From positions 1-9,887 of the forward strand of contig JAQCAO010000048.1 in the NCBI GenBank assembly GCA_027731885.1: a stretch of DNA of 9,887 bases, read 5' to 3'. Every line of letters starts with the position of its first letter. The first letter of the stretch is position 1. This document shows, one piece after another, positions 1 to 7,283 of the stretch. The notes under the pieces are model-generated. The model worked only from the letters and a program-made list of their open reading frames with translations. It searched no databases and was not told the origin of the DNA. A program made the position numbers and the translations under genes. The DNA comes from Actinomycetota bacterium (GTDB lineage Bacteria > Actinomycetota > Actinomycetes > Nanopelagicales > Nanopelagicaceae).

Positions 1-582
1 AAAGTAAAGCTCTTCCTGAAGGGCGCAAAGTGCGATGGACCAAAGTGTCCAATCGAATCTCGCCCATATCCACCAGGCCAACACGGTCGTGGACGTTCCA
101 AGGAATCTGAGTATCTATTGCAGATGCGTGAAAAGCAGAAGTGCGCACGTATCTACGGTGTTCTCGAAAAGCAGTTCCGCGGTTACTACGAAGAGGCAAA
201 CCGCAAGCAGGGCAAGACTGGTGAAAACCTTCTCGTTCTTCTTGAGACACGTCTCGATAACGTTGTATTCCGTGCTGGCTTTGCAAAGAGTCGTGACATG
301 GCGCGCCAGTTGGTTCGTCACAGTCACTTCCTCGTAAATGGCAAGAAGGTAAACATTCCTTCATATCGCGTTTCTCCAATGGACATCATTGATGTTCTTC
401 CAAAGTCACTCGATCTCACACCATTTATCGTTGCCAGCGCAGAACTTGGTGAAAAATCTGTACCAGCTTGGATGGAGGTTGTTGGTTCGCAGATGCGCAT
501 CATCATCCACGGCGTCCCTGCTCGCTCAGTGATCGATACCCAAGTTCAAGAACAGCTCATCGTCGAGCTCTACAGCAAGTAA
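1..582 (+). CDS. rpsD: 30S ribosomal protein S4, 5' end outside the window
   Basis: S4 is a primary 16S rRNA-binding protein that nucleates assembly of the 30S body and helps decoding accuracy. The reading frame is open from base 1, so the start codon and, by comparison with Thermus S4, about 15 residues are missing; 193 residues are visible. Visible marks are RPYPPGQHG, the REKQK segment, the S4 RNA-binding domain (ESRLDNVV-like ETRLDNVVFRAGF, then ARQLVRHSHFLVNGKKV and PSYRV) and the family ending EQLIVELYSK. Visible residues 11 and 16 form CDGPKC, the second half of the four-cysteine zinc site of C+ type S4; the first cysteine pair would lie off the left edge. The rest of the sequence is closest to actinobacterial S4. 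It is the distal part of the ribosomal operon, followed 61 bases later by rpoA. The identity is certain; zinc binding is inferred from the motif. Confidence 0.97.
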   Translation, partial: KVKLFLKGAKCDGPKCPIESRPYPPGQHGRGRSKESEYLLQMREKQKCARIYGVLEKQFRGYYEEANRKQGKTGENLLVLLETRLDNVVFRAGFAKSRDMARQLVRHSHFLVNGKKVNIPSYRVSPMDIIDVLPKSLDLTPFIVASAELGEKSVPAWMEVVGSQMRIIIHGVPARSVIDTQVQEQLIVELYSK

Positions 583-596
583 TTTTTATTCCATTT

Positions 597-650
597 AGAG
601 GAAATCAAATAGTGGATTTCCGCGAGAAGAAAGAGGCTCAGCAGTGCTAA
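597..650 (+). other. Possible 12-codon leader ORF with its own RBS ahead of rpoA
   Basis: A GTG at 612 opens a short frame encoding [12 protein letters not shown], with stop TAA at 648-650. It is preceded at 597-604 by AGAGGAAA, a better Shine-Dalgarno than many in this window, ten bases from the GTG. Its last codons overlap the rpoA start (GTG at 644), so ribosomes ending here would finish on top of the rpoA initiation site, which suits translational coupling. The peptide has no family I recognise. The alternative is that the purine-rich stretch is only a spare ribosome-loading site or chance, because rpoA also has its own AAGAGG at 631-636. Seen: RBS, start, stop and overlap. Inferred: that it is translated. 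Confidence 0.35.
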
Positions 651-1654
651 TTGCACAACGTCCAACCCTCAGTGAAGAAGTAATCTCCGAAAACCGTTCC
701 CGGTTCATCATTGAACCGCTGGAACCAGGTTTCGGTTACACGCTAGGCAACTCAATGCGCCGTACTCTGCTCTCATCTATTCCAGGTGCAGCAGTTACCA
801 GCATTCGCGTTGCAGGTGCGCTCCACGAGTTCACAACCCTCGAAGGCGTTAAGGAAGATCTCACCGATATCGTTTTGAACATCAAGAACTTGGTGCTCTC
901 ATCAGATAACGACGAGCCAAGTGTCATCTACATCCGCAAATCAGGTGCCGGTGCTGTAACAGGCGCTGATATCGCTGTTCCAAGTGGCGTTGAAGTTCAC
1001 AACCCTGAACTCCACATCGCAACACTTAACGGCAAGGCAAACCTCGAAATCGAACTCACAGTAGAGCGCGGTCGCGGTTACGTCACTGCTGTACAGAACA
1101 AGCAAGCGGGAGCAGAGATCGGTCGCATTCCTGTTGACTCAATCTATTCACCAGTTTTGAAGGTTACATACAAGGTAGAAGCAACTCGCGTTGAACAGCG
1201 CACAGACTTCGATCGTCTTGTTGTTGATGTTGAAACAAAGCCATCAATGAAGCCACGCGATGCCGTTGCATCAGCCGGTAAGACACTTGTTGAACTCTTC
1301 GGTCTTGCACGCGAACTAAATGTCGATGCTGAAGGTATCGAGATGGGGCCATCTGTTATGGATGCTGCTCTAGCTGCAGATCTTGCTCTTCCAATCGAAG
1401 ACTTAGATCTCACAGTTCGTTCATACAACTGCTTGAAGCGCGAAGGCATTCACACAGTTGGCGAGTTAGTTAACCGTTCAGAGGCTGACTTGCTCGATAT
1501 CCGTAACTTTGGTTCAAAGTCCATCGATGAGATCAAGGCAAAGCTTGTCTCAATGGGAATGTCTCTAAAGGATAACCCAGCTGGATTTGATCCAACCAAG
1601 CACGAGAACTTCAATGCATCAGATGATGATTTCGCTGAAGCAGATCAGGCCTAG
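644..1654 (+). CDS. rpoA: DNA-directed RNA polymerase subunit alpha
   Basis: The alpha subunit dimerises to seed RNA polymerase assembly and uses its C-terminal domain to contact UP elements and activators. The 336-residue protein begins at GTG 644, seven bases after AAGAGG, and this gives the usual actinobacterial N-terminus [12 protein letters not shown]. The N-terminal assembly domain spans roughly residues 1-230, with [20 protein letters not shown] at 31-50 and VERGRGYV at 140-147. The C-terminal domain spans about 245-310 and contains RSYNCLK at 259-265, equivalent to E. coli RSANCLK whose Arg265 binds DNA, followed by the helix-hairpin-helix stretch [13 protein letters not shown] short acidic tail ends in [10 protein letters not shown]. 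Length and motifs are normal. It lies between rpsD and rplQ, the standard bacterial order, and its stop overlaps the rplQ ribosome binding site. Confidence 0.99.
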   Translation: MLIAQRPTLSEEVISENRSRFIIEPLEPGFGYTLGNSMRRTLLSSIPGAAVTSIRVAGALHEFTTLEGVKEDLTDIVLNIKNLVLSSDNDEPSVIYIRKSGAGAVTGADIAVPSGVEVHNPELHIATLNGKANLEIELTVERGRGYVTAVQNKQAGAEIGRIPVDSIYSPVLKVTYKVEATRVEQRTDFDRLVVDVETKPSMKPRDAVASAGKTLVELFGLARELNVDAEGIEMGPSVMDAALAADLALPIEDLDLTVRSYNCLKREGIHTVGELVNRSEADLLDIRNFGSKSIDEIKAKLVSMGMSLKDNPAGFDPTKHENFNASDDDFAEADQA

Positions 1655-1658
1655 GAGA
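1653..1658 (+). promoter_or_regulatory. Ribosome binding site of rplQ overlapping the rpoA stop
   Basis: AGGAGA lies seven bases before the rplQ ATG and shares bases with the rpoA TAG stop at 1652-1654. This fixes the rplQ start and implies coupled translation of alpha and L17. Confidence 0.8.
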
Positions 1659-1665
1659 TACGTAA

Positions 1666-2031
1666 ATGCCAAAACCAACTAAAGGTCCTCGTTTGGGTTC
1701 AGGCCCATCACATGAGCGTCTAATCCTTCGCACACTTGCAGAGCAATTGTTCGAACACGGCAAGATCACAACAACCGAGGCAAAGGCTAAGCGCCTACGT
1801 CCATTGGCTGAAAAGTTGATCACATTTGCAAAGAAGGGCGATCTCCCAGCCCGGCGCGAAGTAATGGCACGTATTGCAAATAAGAGCGTTGTTCATACAC
1901 TCTTTACTGAAATCGGTCCACGCTTTGCAACTCGCGAAGGCGGATACACACGTATCACCAAGATCGGTCCTCGCAAGGGCGATAACGCTCCAATGGCGGT
2001 TATCGAAGTTCTAACTGAGAAAGATAAGTAG
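1666..2031 (+). CDS. rplQ: 50S ribosomal protein L17
   Basis: L17 is a large-subunit protein located near the polypeptide exit tunnel. The 121-residue product opens with [19 protein letters not shown], continues with [33 protein letters not shown], and ends with the family block [24 protein letters not shown] near residues 92-115. The length is that of the short bacterial L17 core, without the long C-terminal extension seen in many high-GC actinobacteria. The start is set by AGGAGA seven bases upstream. It is the last gene of the ribosomal operon here. A terminator-like hairpin follows 38 bases after the stop, but that hairpin falls inside the next gene. Confidence 0.98.
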   Translation: MPKPTKGPRLGSGPSHERLILRTLAEQLFEHGKITTTEAKAKRLRPLAEKLITFAKKGDLPARREVMARIANKSVVHTLFTEIGPRFATREGGYTRITKIGPRKGDNAPMAVIEVLTEKDK

Positions 2032-2061
2032 TTCTCAAGTTCTTACTTAGTAAATAATTAA

Positions 2062-2898
2062 ATGACCGAACCCACTCTCTATCCCGAGAGTGGGTTTCGT
2101 CGTTTACGGATAGATCTTGCTTACGATGGCACCAACTTCTCGGGTTGGGGAGCGCAACCAGATCGCCGCACTGTGCAGCAGAGCGTGGAAGATGCGATCA
2201 GCACAGTTGCACAAGCGAAGGCTGAAACTATTGTCGCTGGCCGCACTGATGCTGGCGTTCACGCAACCGGACAAGTAATTCACGTAGATCTACCCGAATC
2301 TCTGGAGTTAACGGATCTGGCCTACAAGTTAAATCGAATTCTCGATGAAGATATCCGTATTAACCAAATATCTATTGCGCCACCCGCATTTCACGCTCGC
2401 TTCTCTGCGCTGCGCCGTTATTACGAATACCGCATTCTGGATGAAAATAAAGTTATCCCGCCGCTGGCGCGTTTTAATACCGAGCCTTGGTATCGCCCGC
2501 TGGATGTAGATGTGATGAACCAGGCCAGTGCTTTGCTCCTTGGTACCCACGATTACGCCGCATTCTGTAAATTCCGTGAAGGCGCAACCACAATCCGCAC
2601 CTTAGAAACCTATTCTTGGCGTCGCGATAACCAAGGAGTATTGATCGCAGATGTGATCGCAGATGCTTTCTGTTACTCAATGGTGCGCAATTTGGTTGGG
2701 GCAATTGTCTGCGTCGCAGATGGCCGCAAAGATGCCAGCTGGATTACAACGCTCCTTGAAAATAGAGAGCGGGTAAGTGATTCGCTCGTCTTTCCAGCGC
2801 GCGGTTTATCGCTATATAAAGTCGATTATCCAAGCGATGCGCAGCTTCTAGATCGGGCGGCCAAGACCATCGCCCGGCGTGAGGAAGAAGCGAATTAA
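2062..2898 (+). CDS. truA: tRNA pseudouridine(38-40) synthase TruA
   Basis: TruA converts uridines 38, 39 and 40 of the tRNA anticodon arm to pseudouridine. The 278-residue protein has the family N-terminal strand RLRIDLAYDGTNFSGWGAQ, the catalytic block AGRTDAGVHA with the nucleophilic Asp at residue 63, the RNA-contact segment FHARFSALRRYYEYRI at about 109-124, and MVRNLVGAIV in the C-terminal domain. Length is normal. ATG 2062 is the only possible start, because a stop codon (2059-2061) lies immediately before it in frame and no ATG, GTG or TTG occurs before the conserved RLRIDLAYDGT block. No Shine-Dalgarno is visible; the upstream stretch 2044-2061 is AT-rich, so translation may be leaderless or weakly initiated. 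Codons 3-12 coincide with a perfect 10-bp inverted repeat. truA directly after rplQ is a common actinobacterial order. Confidence 0.97.
   Translation: MTEPTLYPESGFRRLRIDLAYDGTNFSGWGAQPDRRTVQQSVEDAISTVAQAKAETIVAGRTDAGVHATGQVIHVDLPESLELTDLAYKLNRILDEDIRINQISIAPPAFHARFSALRRYYEYRILDENKVIPPLARFNTEPWYRPLDVDVMNQASALLLGTHDYAAFCKFREGATTIRTLETYSWRRDNQGVLIADVIADAFCYSMVRNLVGAIVCVADGRKDASWITTLLENRERVSDSLVFPARGLSLYKVDYPSDAQLLDRAAKTIARREEEAN
2069..2097 (+). terminator. Terminator-like hairpin embedded in the truA 5' coding end
   Basis: ACCCACTCTC at 2070-2079 pairs perfectly with GAGAGTGGGT at 2086-2095 around the six-base loop TATCCC, and A2069-T2096 extends the stem. It is flanked by GAA before and only a short TTT after, so the U-tract is weak. 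Position and shape suit the end of the rplQ transcript, and the repeat could work on either strand. It overlaps codons 3-12 of truA, so it could equally act as an attenuator or fold over the truA initiation region. The inverted repeat is seen directly; termination is inferred. Confidence 0.6.
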
Positions 2899-2935
2899 CG
2901 GGTGAAAACCCGCGGATATAGCGCTGATATCTCGC
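2899..2935 (+). terminator. Two small hairpins just after truA, possible transcript end
   Basis: Directly after the truA stop, CGGGT-GAAA-ACCCG (2899-2912) forms a 5-bp stem closed by a GNRA-type tetraloop. A second stem, GCGGATAT (2912-2919) with ATATC-T-CGC (2927-2935, one bulged base), surrounds loop AGCGCTG. They share base 2912, so they stack or compete. Neither has a T-run, so intrinsic termination would be inefficient; they may instead protect the 3' end of the truA message. Confidence 0.35.
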
Positions 2936-2959
2936 TCTCATAGGTGGAAATAGGCCATT

Positions 2960-2988
2960 TTGACCCGCTTCCGTATGGAAGGTAAAGT
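2960..2988 (+). promoter_or_regulatory. Sigma70-type promoter for rplM-rpsI
   Basis: TTGACC at 2960-2965 matches five of six bases of the -35 consensus. After an ideal 17-base spacer comes TAAAGT at 2983-2988, which fits the actinobacterial -10 form TAnnnT. Transcription would begin near 2994-2996, giving a leader of about 78 bases. The spacer contains the inverted repeat TTCC-GTAT-GGAA (2969-2980), which could be an operator or chance. This is the best promoter-like sequence in the window and lies in its only long spacer. Confidence 0.65.
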
Positions 2989-2993
2989 TCATC

Positions 2994-3072
2994 CCCTGCG
3001 CCAGAATCGGCGCCGAAGGCAAGTCCCCAGAGTACTAACCAATTAGATCTAAAAAGAAGAAGGTAATAAAGC
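2994..3072 (+). promoter_or_regulatory. Structured 5' leader of rplM, possible L13 autoregulatory site
   Basis: The expected untranslated leader contains GCGCC (2998-3002) pairing with GGCGC (3009-3013) around a six-base loop. An alternative short stem GCC-GAA-GGC at 3012-3020 would compete with it. An A-rich unpaired stretch then leads to the ribosome binding site AGAAGG at 3058-3063, nine bases before the rplM ATG. L13 is known to control its own operon in other bacteria, so such a role is plausible here. I do not recognise a named leader family. Confidence 0.35.
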
Positions 3073-3525
3073 ATGCGCACATATAGTCCTAAGGCTGGAG
3101 ATGCCGTCCGTAAATGGCACGTCATTGATGCACAAGATGTAGTTCTTGGCCGCCTTGCAACTCATGCTGCAGTTCTTCTTCGCGGTAAGCACAAGGCAAC
3201 ATTTGCTCCACACATGGACATGGGCGACTTCGTAGTAATCATCAACGCCGAGAAGATCGCACTCTCTGGCAACAAAGCGCTTTCAAAGTTTGAACACCGC
3301 CACTCAGGTTTCCCAGGTGGTCTTCGCTCAACTGTTTACGGTGAGCTAATCGAGAAGCACCCAACACGTCTAGTTGAAAAGGCGATCAAGGGAATGCTTC
3401 CCAAGAACCGCCTCGGACAACAAGTTGCATCAAAGCTAAAAGTTTACGCAGGTCCAGAGCACCCACACGGCGCTCAAGCACCAACTCCATATGTATTCAC
3501 TCAAGTTTCACAGATCTCAAAGTAA
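3073..3525 (+). CDS. rplM: 50S ribosomal protein L13
   Basis: L13 binds 23S rRNA early in large-subunit assembly. The 150-residue protein starts [10 protein letters not shown], then [16 protein letters not shown] at 15-30 and [33 protein letters not shown] at 36-68, and carries the L13 signature region [15 protein letters not shown] followed by [11 protein letters not shown] at 101-132. Length is typical for actinobacteria. The ATG is preceded by AGAAGG at nine bases. It heads a two-gene unit with rpsI 14 bases downstream, the near-universal L13-S9 pair, and is served by the promoter at 2960-2988. Confidence 0.98.
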   Translation: MRTYSPKAGDAVRKWHVIDAQDVVLGRLATHAAVLLRGKHKATFAPHMDMGDFVVIINAEKIALSGNKALSKFEHRHSGFPGGLRSTVYGELIEKHPTRLVEKAIKGMLPKNRLGQQVASKLKVYAGPEHPHGAQAPTPYVFTQVSQISK

Positions 3526-3539
3526 GGGACCTATAACAA

Positions 3540-4034
3540 ATGTCAGATACAACTTATAACGACGTTACAGAATTGGATGAGAACGAAGCTCCTACTTCTT
3601 ACTCTTCAGCAACGCCAGCACCTGCAACCAACCGCCCAGCGATCAAGGCACCTGGCGCAGGAACCGGTCGTCGTAAAGAAGCAGTCGCTCGCGTTCGCCT
3701 AGTACCTGGCACAGGTCGTTGGGTTGTCAACGGTAAGACACTTGAGAATTACTTTCCAAATAAAGTTCACCAACAATTAGTTTCAGAACCTTTCCGTACT
3801 GTCGGTGCTGAAAATCAATACGATGTTTTCGCACGAATCAATGGTGGCGGAGTATCTGGTCAAGCTGGCGCACTTCGCTTAGGCGTTGCACGTTCACTTA
3901 ACGAGATCGATGCTGATGCACATCGTCCAGCGCTTAAGAAAGCTGGATTCCTCTCACGTGATGCACGTGTTATCGAGCGCAAGAAGTACGGTCTGAAGAA
4001 GGCCCGTAAGCGTTCGCAATACAGCAAGCGTTAA
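3540..4034 (+). CDS. rpsI: 30S ribosomal protein S9
   Basis: S9 sits in the head of the small subunit, and its C-terminal tail reaches the P-site tRNA. The 164-residue protein has the conserved core from [17 protein letters not shown] (from residue 43), then the [24 protein letters not shown] region, the [17 protein letters not shown] block, and the exact family ending QYSKR, whose final Arg contacts tRNA. About 42 residues precede the core, an acidic and then Pro/Ala-rich tail of low complexity that resembles the N-terminal extensions of other actinobacterial S9 proteins. The start follows AAGGGA at 3524-3529, which overlaps the rplM stop and implies coupling. Only 18 bases separate it from glmM, with no terminator visible. 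Confidence 0.98.
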   Translation: MSDTTYNDVTELDENEAPTSYSSATPAPATNRPAIKAPGAGTGRRKEAVARVRLVPGTGRWVVNGKTLENYFPNKVHQQLVSEPFRTVGAENQYDVFARINGGGVSGQAGALRLGVARSLNEIDADAHRPALKKAGFLSRDARVIERKKYGLKKARKRSQYSKR

Positions 4035-4052
4035 TTTCAAAGGCGCCGCATC

Positions 4053-5429
4053 GTGGCACTCTTTGGAACCGATGGAATACGTGGCCTAGCCAATCGTGAT
4101 CTCACCGCTGAGTTAGCACTAGACGTTGCCGTCGCTGCTGCACATATTCTCGTTGAAACAAATCCAGATAAATCACACCGTCCTAGTTCTTCTGGCGAGA
4201 TTGTAAGCAATTCTCGACCTGTAGCAATAGTCGGCCATGACTCGCGCGCATCCGGTGAATTCCTAGAAGCAGCCGTTGTTGCTGGATTAACTAGCGCTGG
4301 CGTTGATGTTTATCGCGTTGGTGTTCTGCCAACCCCTGCGATCGCACATTTAGTCGCTGAATCAGGCGCTGACTTAGGTGTAATGATCTCGGCATCTCAC
4401 AACCCAGCCCCAGATAACGGAATCAAATTATTCTCACGCGGTGGAGGCAAGTTAGATGATGCTATTGAATCTGCGATTGAAGCGCGCGTTGGAGAACCGT
4501 GGGAGCGCCCAACTGGCAAAGGGGTTGGTCGTGCAATTGTTGACGATAGCGCTCGCGAAAGATATTTAAGGCACCTACTTTCCTCGGTTAAAACCCCACT
4601 TAAAGGTTTAAAGATTGTCGTTGATTGTGCAAATGGTGCCGCCTCAACAGTTTCACCAGAGGCCTACCGCCGTGCAGGTGCAGAAGTAATTTCAATTTTT
4701 GATGCCCCAGATGGTTGGAATATCAACGATGGTTGTGGTTCGACCCATCTCGAAAAACTGCGTACCGCCGTCTTACGCGAAGGCGCAGACTTTGGAGTTG
4801 CCCACGATGGTGACGCCGATCGCGTATTGGCAATTGATGCGCACGGCGCAGAAATCGATGGCGATGTCATTATGACAATCTTGGCGCGCGGCTTTAAAGC
4901 ATCAGGGTCTTTAAAGGCAAACACAATTGTCGCAACAGTGATGAGTAATCTCGGTTTCTTCCACGCCATGAAAGATGCCGGCATAACAGTTGAAACAACA
5001 GCGGTCGGTGATCGCTATGTACTCGAGAAGATGATCGAAAAAGATTTCTCACTCGGGGGCGAACAATCGGGCCATTTGATTATGCGCGAATTTGCAACCA
5101 CCGGCGATGGCACTTTGACCGCACTTGCTTTAGCGCAAGAAGTGGTTAGATCTGGAAAAACTTTACAAGAGTTAGCCGCTGCGATGGTTCGCTTTCCGCA
5201 AGTTCTAGTAAATGTTAAAAATGTCGCAAAAGATAAGTTAGATCAATCTGCAGCCATCAAGGCCGCAGTTCTAGCCGCTGAAGCAAAACTTGGCGAGCAT
5301 GGACGCATTTTATTGAGAGCATCCGGAACCGAACCGCTTGTCCGCGTGATGGTTGAGGCGCAGAGTGATAACCTAGCGAGCGAAATAGCAAACGACCTGG
5401 CTAAGGTCGTTCAAGCAGAGCTGGGGTAA
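4053..5429 (+). CDS. glmM: Phosphoglucosamine mutase
   Basis: GlmM interconverts glucosamine-6-phosphate and glucosamine-1-phosphate on the way to UDP-GlcNAc for peptidoglycan. The 458-residue protein has all four alpha-phosphohexomutase domains: N-terminal FGTDGIRG (4-11), the phosphoserine loop MISASHNP (111-118) with catalytic Ser115, the magnesium loop DGDADR (252-257), the sugar-binding GGEQSGH (335-341), and the phosphate-binding RASGTEP (422-428). The FGTDGIRG and ISASHNP forms are those of GlmM rather than phosphomannomutase. The start is GTG 4053, weakly supported by AAAGG at 4039-4043. A polar, Ser-rich segment at about 36-55 is an extra loop compared with mycobacterial GlmM as I recall it; active-site residues are unaffected. 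It follows rpsI by 18 bases and precedes glmS by 7, so the two sugar enzymes are probably co-translated. Confidence 0.97.
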   Translation: MALFGTDGIRGLANRDLTAELALDVAVAAAHILVETNPDKSHRPSSSGEIVSNSRPVAIVGHDSRASGEFLEAAVVAGLTSAGVDVYRVGVLPTPAIAHLVAESGADLGVMISASHNPAPDNGIKLFSRGGGKLDDAIESAIEARVGEPWERPTGKGVGRAIVDDSARERYLRHLLSSVKTPLKGLKIVVDCANGAASTVSPEAYRRAGAEVISIFDAPDGWNINDGCGSTHLEKLRTAVLREGADFGVAHDGDADRVLAIDAHGAEIDGDVIMTILARGFKASGSLKANTIVATVMSNLGFFHAMKDAGITVETTAVGDRYVLEKMIEKDFSLGGEQSGHLIMREFATTGDGTLTALALAQEVVRSGKTLQELAAAMVRFPQVLVNVKNVAKDKLDQSAAIKAAVLAAEAKLGEHGRILLRASGTEPLVRVMVEAQSDNLASEIANDLAKVVQAELG

Positions 5430-5436
5430 AAAACAA

Positions 5437-7281
5437 GTGTGCGGAATTGTGGGTTACACCGGGCCACAGTCTGCGATCACTCCGCTAATTGAAGGTTTAC
5501 GTCGCCTGGAATATCGCGGCTACGACTCAGCAGGTATTGCGCTCGGAACCCCAGGTGCGCTATTTATTGAAAAGCGCGCGGGTAAGTTGGTAAATCTAGA
5601 AGGCGCACTGCCGGCAAATATGCCAGTTGTTCACTCTGGAATCGGCCATACTCGATGGGCAACGCACGGTGGACCAACCGATCGCAACGCCCACCCGCAC
5701 ACAGATAATGAAGGCAAACTTGCAGTTATCCATAATGGAATCATCGAAAACTATTCTGAATTAAAAGCAGAGCTAAAAGCGCGCGGTCATTCTTTCTCGT
5801 CAGAGACTGATACGGAATCTGTGGCGCACTTACTTTCTGACCTTCGCAAATCTCACAATGGAGATCTAACTCAGGCAATGCGCGAAGCGGTTTCTCGGCT
5901 GCGCGGTTCTTTTACTTTGGTAGCAATCCACGCTGACGCCCCCGAAACAATTGTCGGCGTACGCCGTAATTCTCCTTTAGTTGTAGGCCTAGGCGATGGC
6001 GAAAACTTTATGGCATCTGATGTTGCAGCCTTTATTGATTACACCAAACGGGCAGTTGAGCTTGGCCAAGATGAGATCATCACGATGACACCTGCCGGAA
6101 TAAAGATAATTGGTTTAGATGGCAAAGCGATCGCGCCCAAGGAGTACACAATCACTTGGGATGCGGCCTCTGCACAAAAAGGTGGCTTCTCCCACTTTAT
6201 GCTTAAAGAAATCTTCGAGCAACCTAAGGCGGTTGCCGATACTTTAATTGGCCGCCTAACTGATAATAACCAAATCGAATTAGATGAATTACATATGTCA
6301 GAGGCCGATATAAAAGCGCTCAAGAAAATTGTAGTCATCGCTTGCGGCACCGCTTATCACGCTGGAATGATCGCCAAATATGTAATCGAAAAGTGGGCGA
6401 AGATTTCTGTAGAAGTCGAAATTGCCAGCGAATATCGTTACCGCGATCCAATTATCAATTCAAATACTTTAGTCATAGCGATCTCTCAATCTGGCGAAAC
6501 TATGGATACCTTGATGGCGATCCGCCATGCCAAGGCGGCTGGTGCGCGTGTGTTAGCAATTTGCAATACCAATAGCTCAACCATTCCCCGCGAATCAGAT
6601 GCCGTGCTCTACACACATGCTGGTCCAGAAATTGCGGTTGCATCAACAAAAGCGCTGCTGACCCAGATCGTTGCCGTTGATTTAATCGCGCTGCACCTAG
6701 CCCAGGTTCGTGGTGAATTAAGCGATATGCAGGTTCACGACCTTTACAACGAACTGCTGGAACTTCCTGGCAAGATTGAGCAAATATTAGAAACAGTTGA
6801 GCCGCTACGCGCGCTAACCCGGACTTTTGCCAAATCAGAGACTGTTTTATTTATTGGCCGCAATGTTGGTTATCCCGTTGTATTAGAAGGCGCACTTAAG
6901 TTAAAAGAGTTGGCCTACATCCACGCTGAGGGATTTGCAGGCGGGGAGTTAAAGCACGGCTCAATCGCCCTGATCGATGAAGCTAAAGGAACTCCAGTTA
7001 TTGCAATTCTGTCTTCCGGAAGTGACCATGCACTTGATGAAAAGATGTTGAGCAATATTCAGGAAGTTAAAGCCCGTGGTGCGCGAGTAATAGTTATTGC
7101 ACACGAAGGCGCAGAGGTAGTTGGCGCAGAACACATAATCCGCATCCCAGCTTGCTCACCGCTCTTCCAACCAATATTAGCCACTGTTCCGTTGCAGGTA
7201 TTTGCATATGAAATGGCGGTTGCACGAGGTAACGATGTAGATCAGCCACGCAATTTGGCTAAATCAGTTACGGTCGAATAA
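5437..7281 (+). CDS. glmS: Glutamine--fructose-6-phosphate aminotransferase (isomerizing)
   Basis: GlmS makes glucosamine-6-phosphate from fructose-6-phosphate and glutamine, the committed step of amino-sugar synthesis. The 614-residue protein starts at GTG 5437, which places the catalytic cysteine at residue 2 (MCGIVGY); GGGG at 5423-5426, overlapping the end of glmM, is the likely ribosome binding site. The class II glutaminase domain covers about 2-240 with HTRWATHG (71-78) and HNGIIENY (99-106). The first SIS domain includes ACGTAYHAG (302-310) and SQSGET (350-355). The second includes GRNVGYP (474-480), EGALKLKE (484-491) and GELKHG (503-508). The end NLAKSVTVE carries Lys609, equivalent to E. 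coli Lys603. It is complete and canonical. The 7-base gap to glmM leaves no space for a glmS ribozyme, so control by that route is excluded here. Confidence 0.98.
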   Translation: MCGIVGYTGPQSAITPLIEGLRRLEYRGYDSAGIALGTPGALFIEKRAGKLVNLEGALPANMPVVHSGIGHTRWATHGGPTDRNAHPHTDNEGKLAVIHNGIIENYSELKAELKARGHSFSSETDTESVAHLLSDLRKSHNGDLTQAMREAVSRLRGSFTLVAIHADAPETIVGVRRNSPLVVGLGDGENFMASDVAAFIDYTKRAVELGQDEIITMTPAGIKIIGLDGKAIAPKEYTITWDAASAQKGGFSHFMLKEIFEQPKAVADTLIGRLTDNNQIELDELHMSEADIKALKKIVVIACGTAYHAGMIAKYVIEKWAKISVEVEIASEYRYRDPIINSNTLVIAISQSGETMDTLMAIRHAKAAGARVLAICNTNSSTIPRESDAVLYTHAGPEIAVASTKALLTQIVAVDLIALHLAQVRGELSDMQVHDLYNELLELPGKIEQILETVEPLRALTRTFAKSETVLFIGRNVGYPVVLEGALKLKELAYIHAEGFAGGELKHGSIALIDEAKGTPVIAILSSGSDHALDEKMLSNIQEVKARGARVIVIAHEGAEVVGAEHIIRIPACSPLFQPILATVPLQVFAYEMAVARGNDVDQPRNLAKSVTVE

Positions 7282-7283
7282 CC

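Noticed and set aside
35..337. 100-codon + strand frame at the left edge
   Set aside because: It overlaps the conserved S4 frame in another phase and has no family resemblance.
1144..1449. 101-codon antisense frame inside rpoA
   Set aside because: Composition is Ser/Arg-rich as expected from reading a coding strand backwards; rpoA is intact and conserved over the same bases.
2044..2061. AT-rich stretch before truA as a leaderless promoter
   Set aside because: No hexamer at the right distance from the ATG fits TAnnnT and no -35 is visible; too weak to list as a promoter.
2744..3125. Minus-strand open frames (76 and 92 codons) across the truA-rplM spacer
   Set aside because: They overlap well-supported genes in antisense, show no recognisable protein motif, and cross the promoter region; treated as chance frames.
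4158..4220. Polar Ser-rich loop in GlmM as a foreign insertion
   Set aside because: It is in frame, short, lies in a surface region between conserved blocks and has the same base composition as the gene; ordinary loop variation is the simpler reading.
5427..5437. glmS ribozyme or riboswitch ahead of glmS
   Set aside because: Only seven bases separate glmM and glmS; the ribozyme needs well over a hundred bases of leader.
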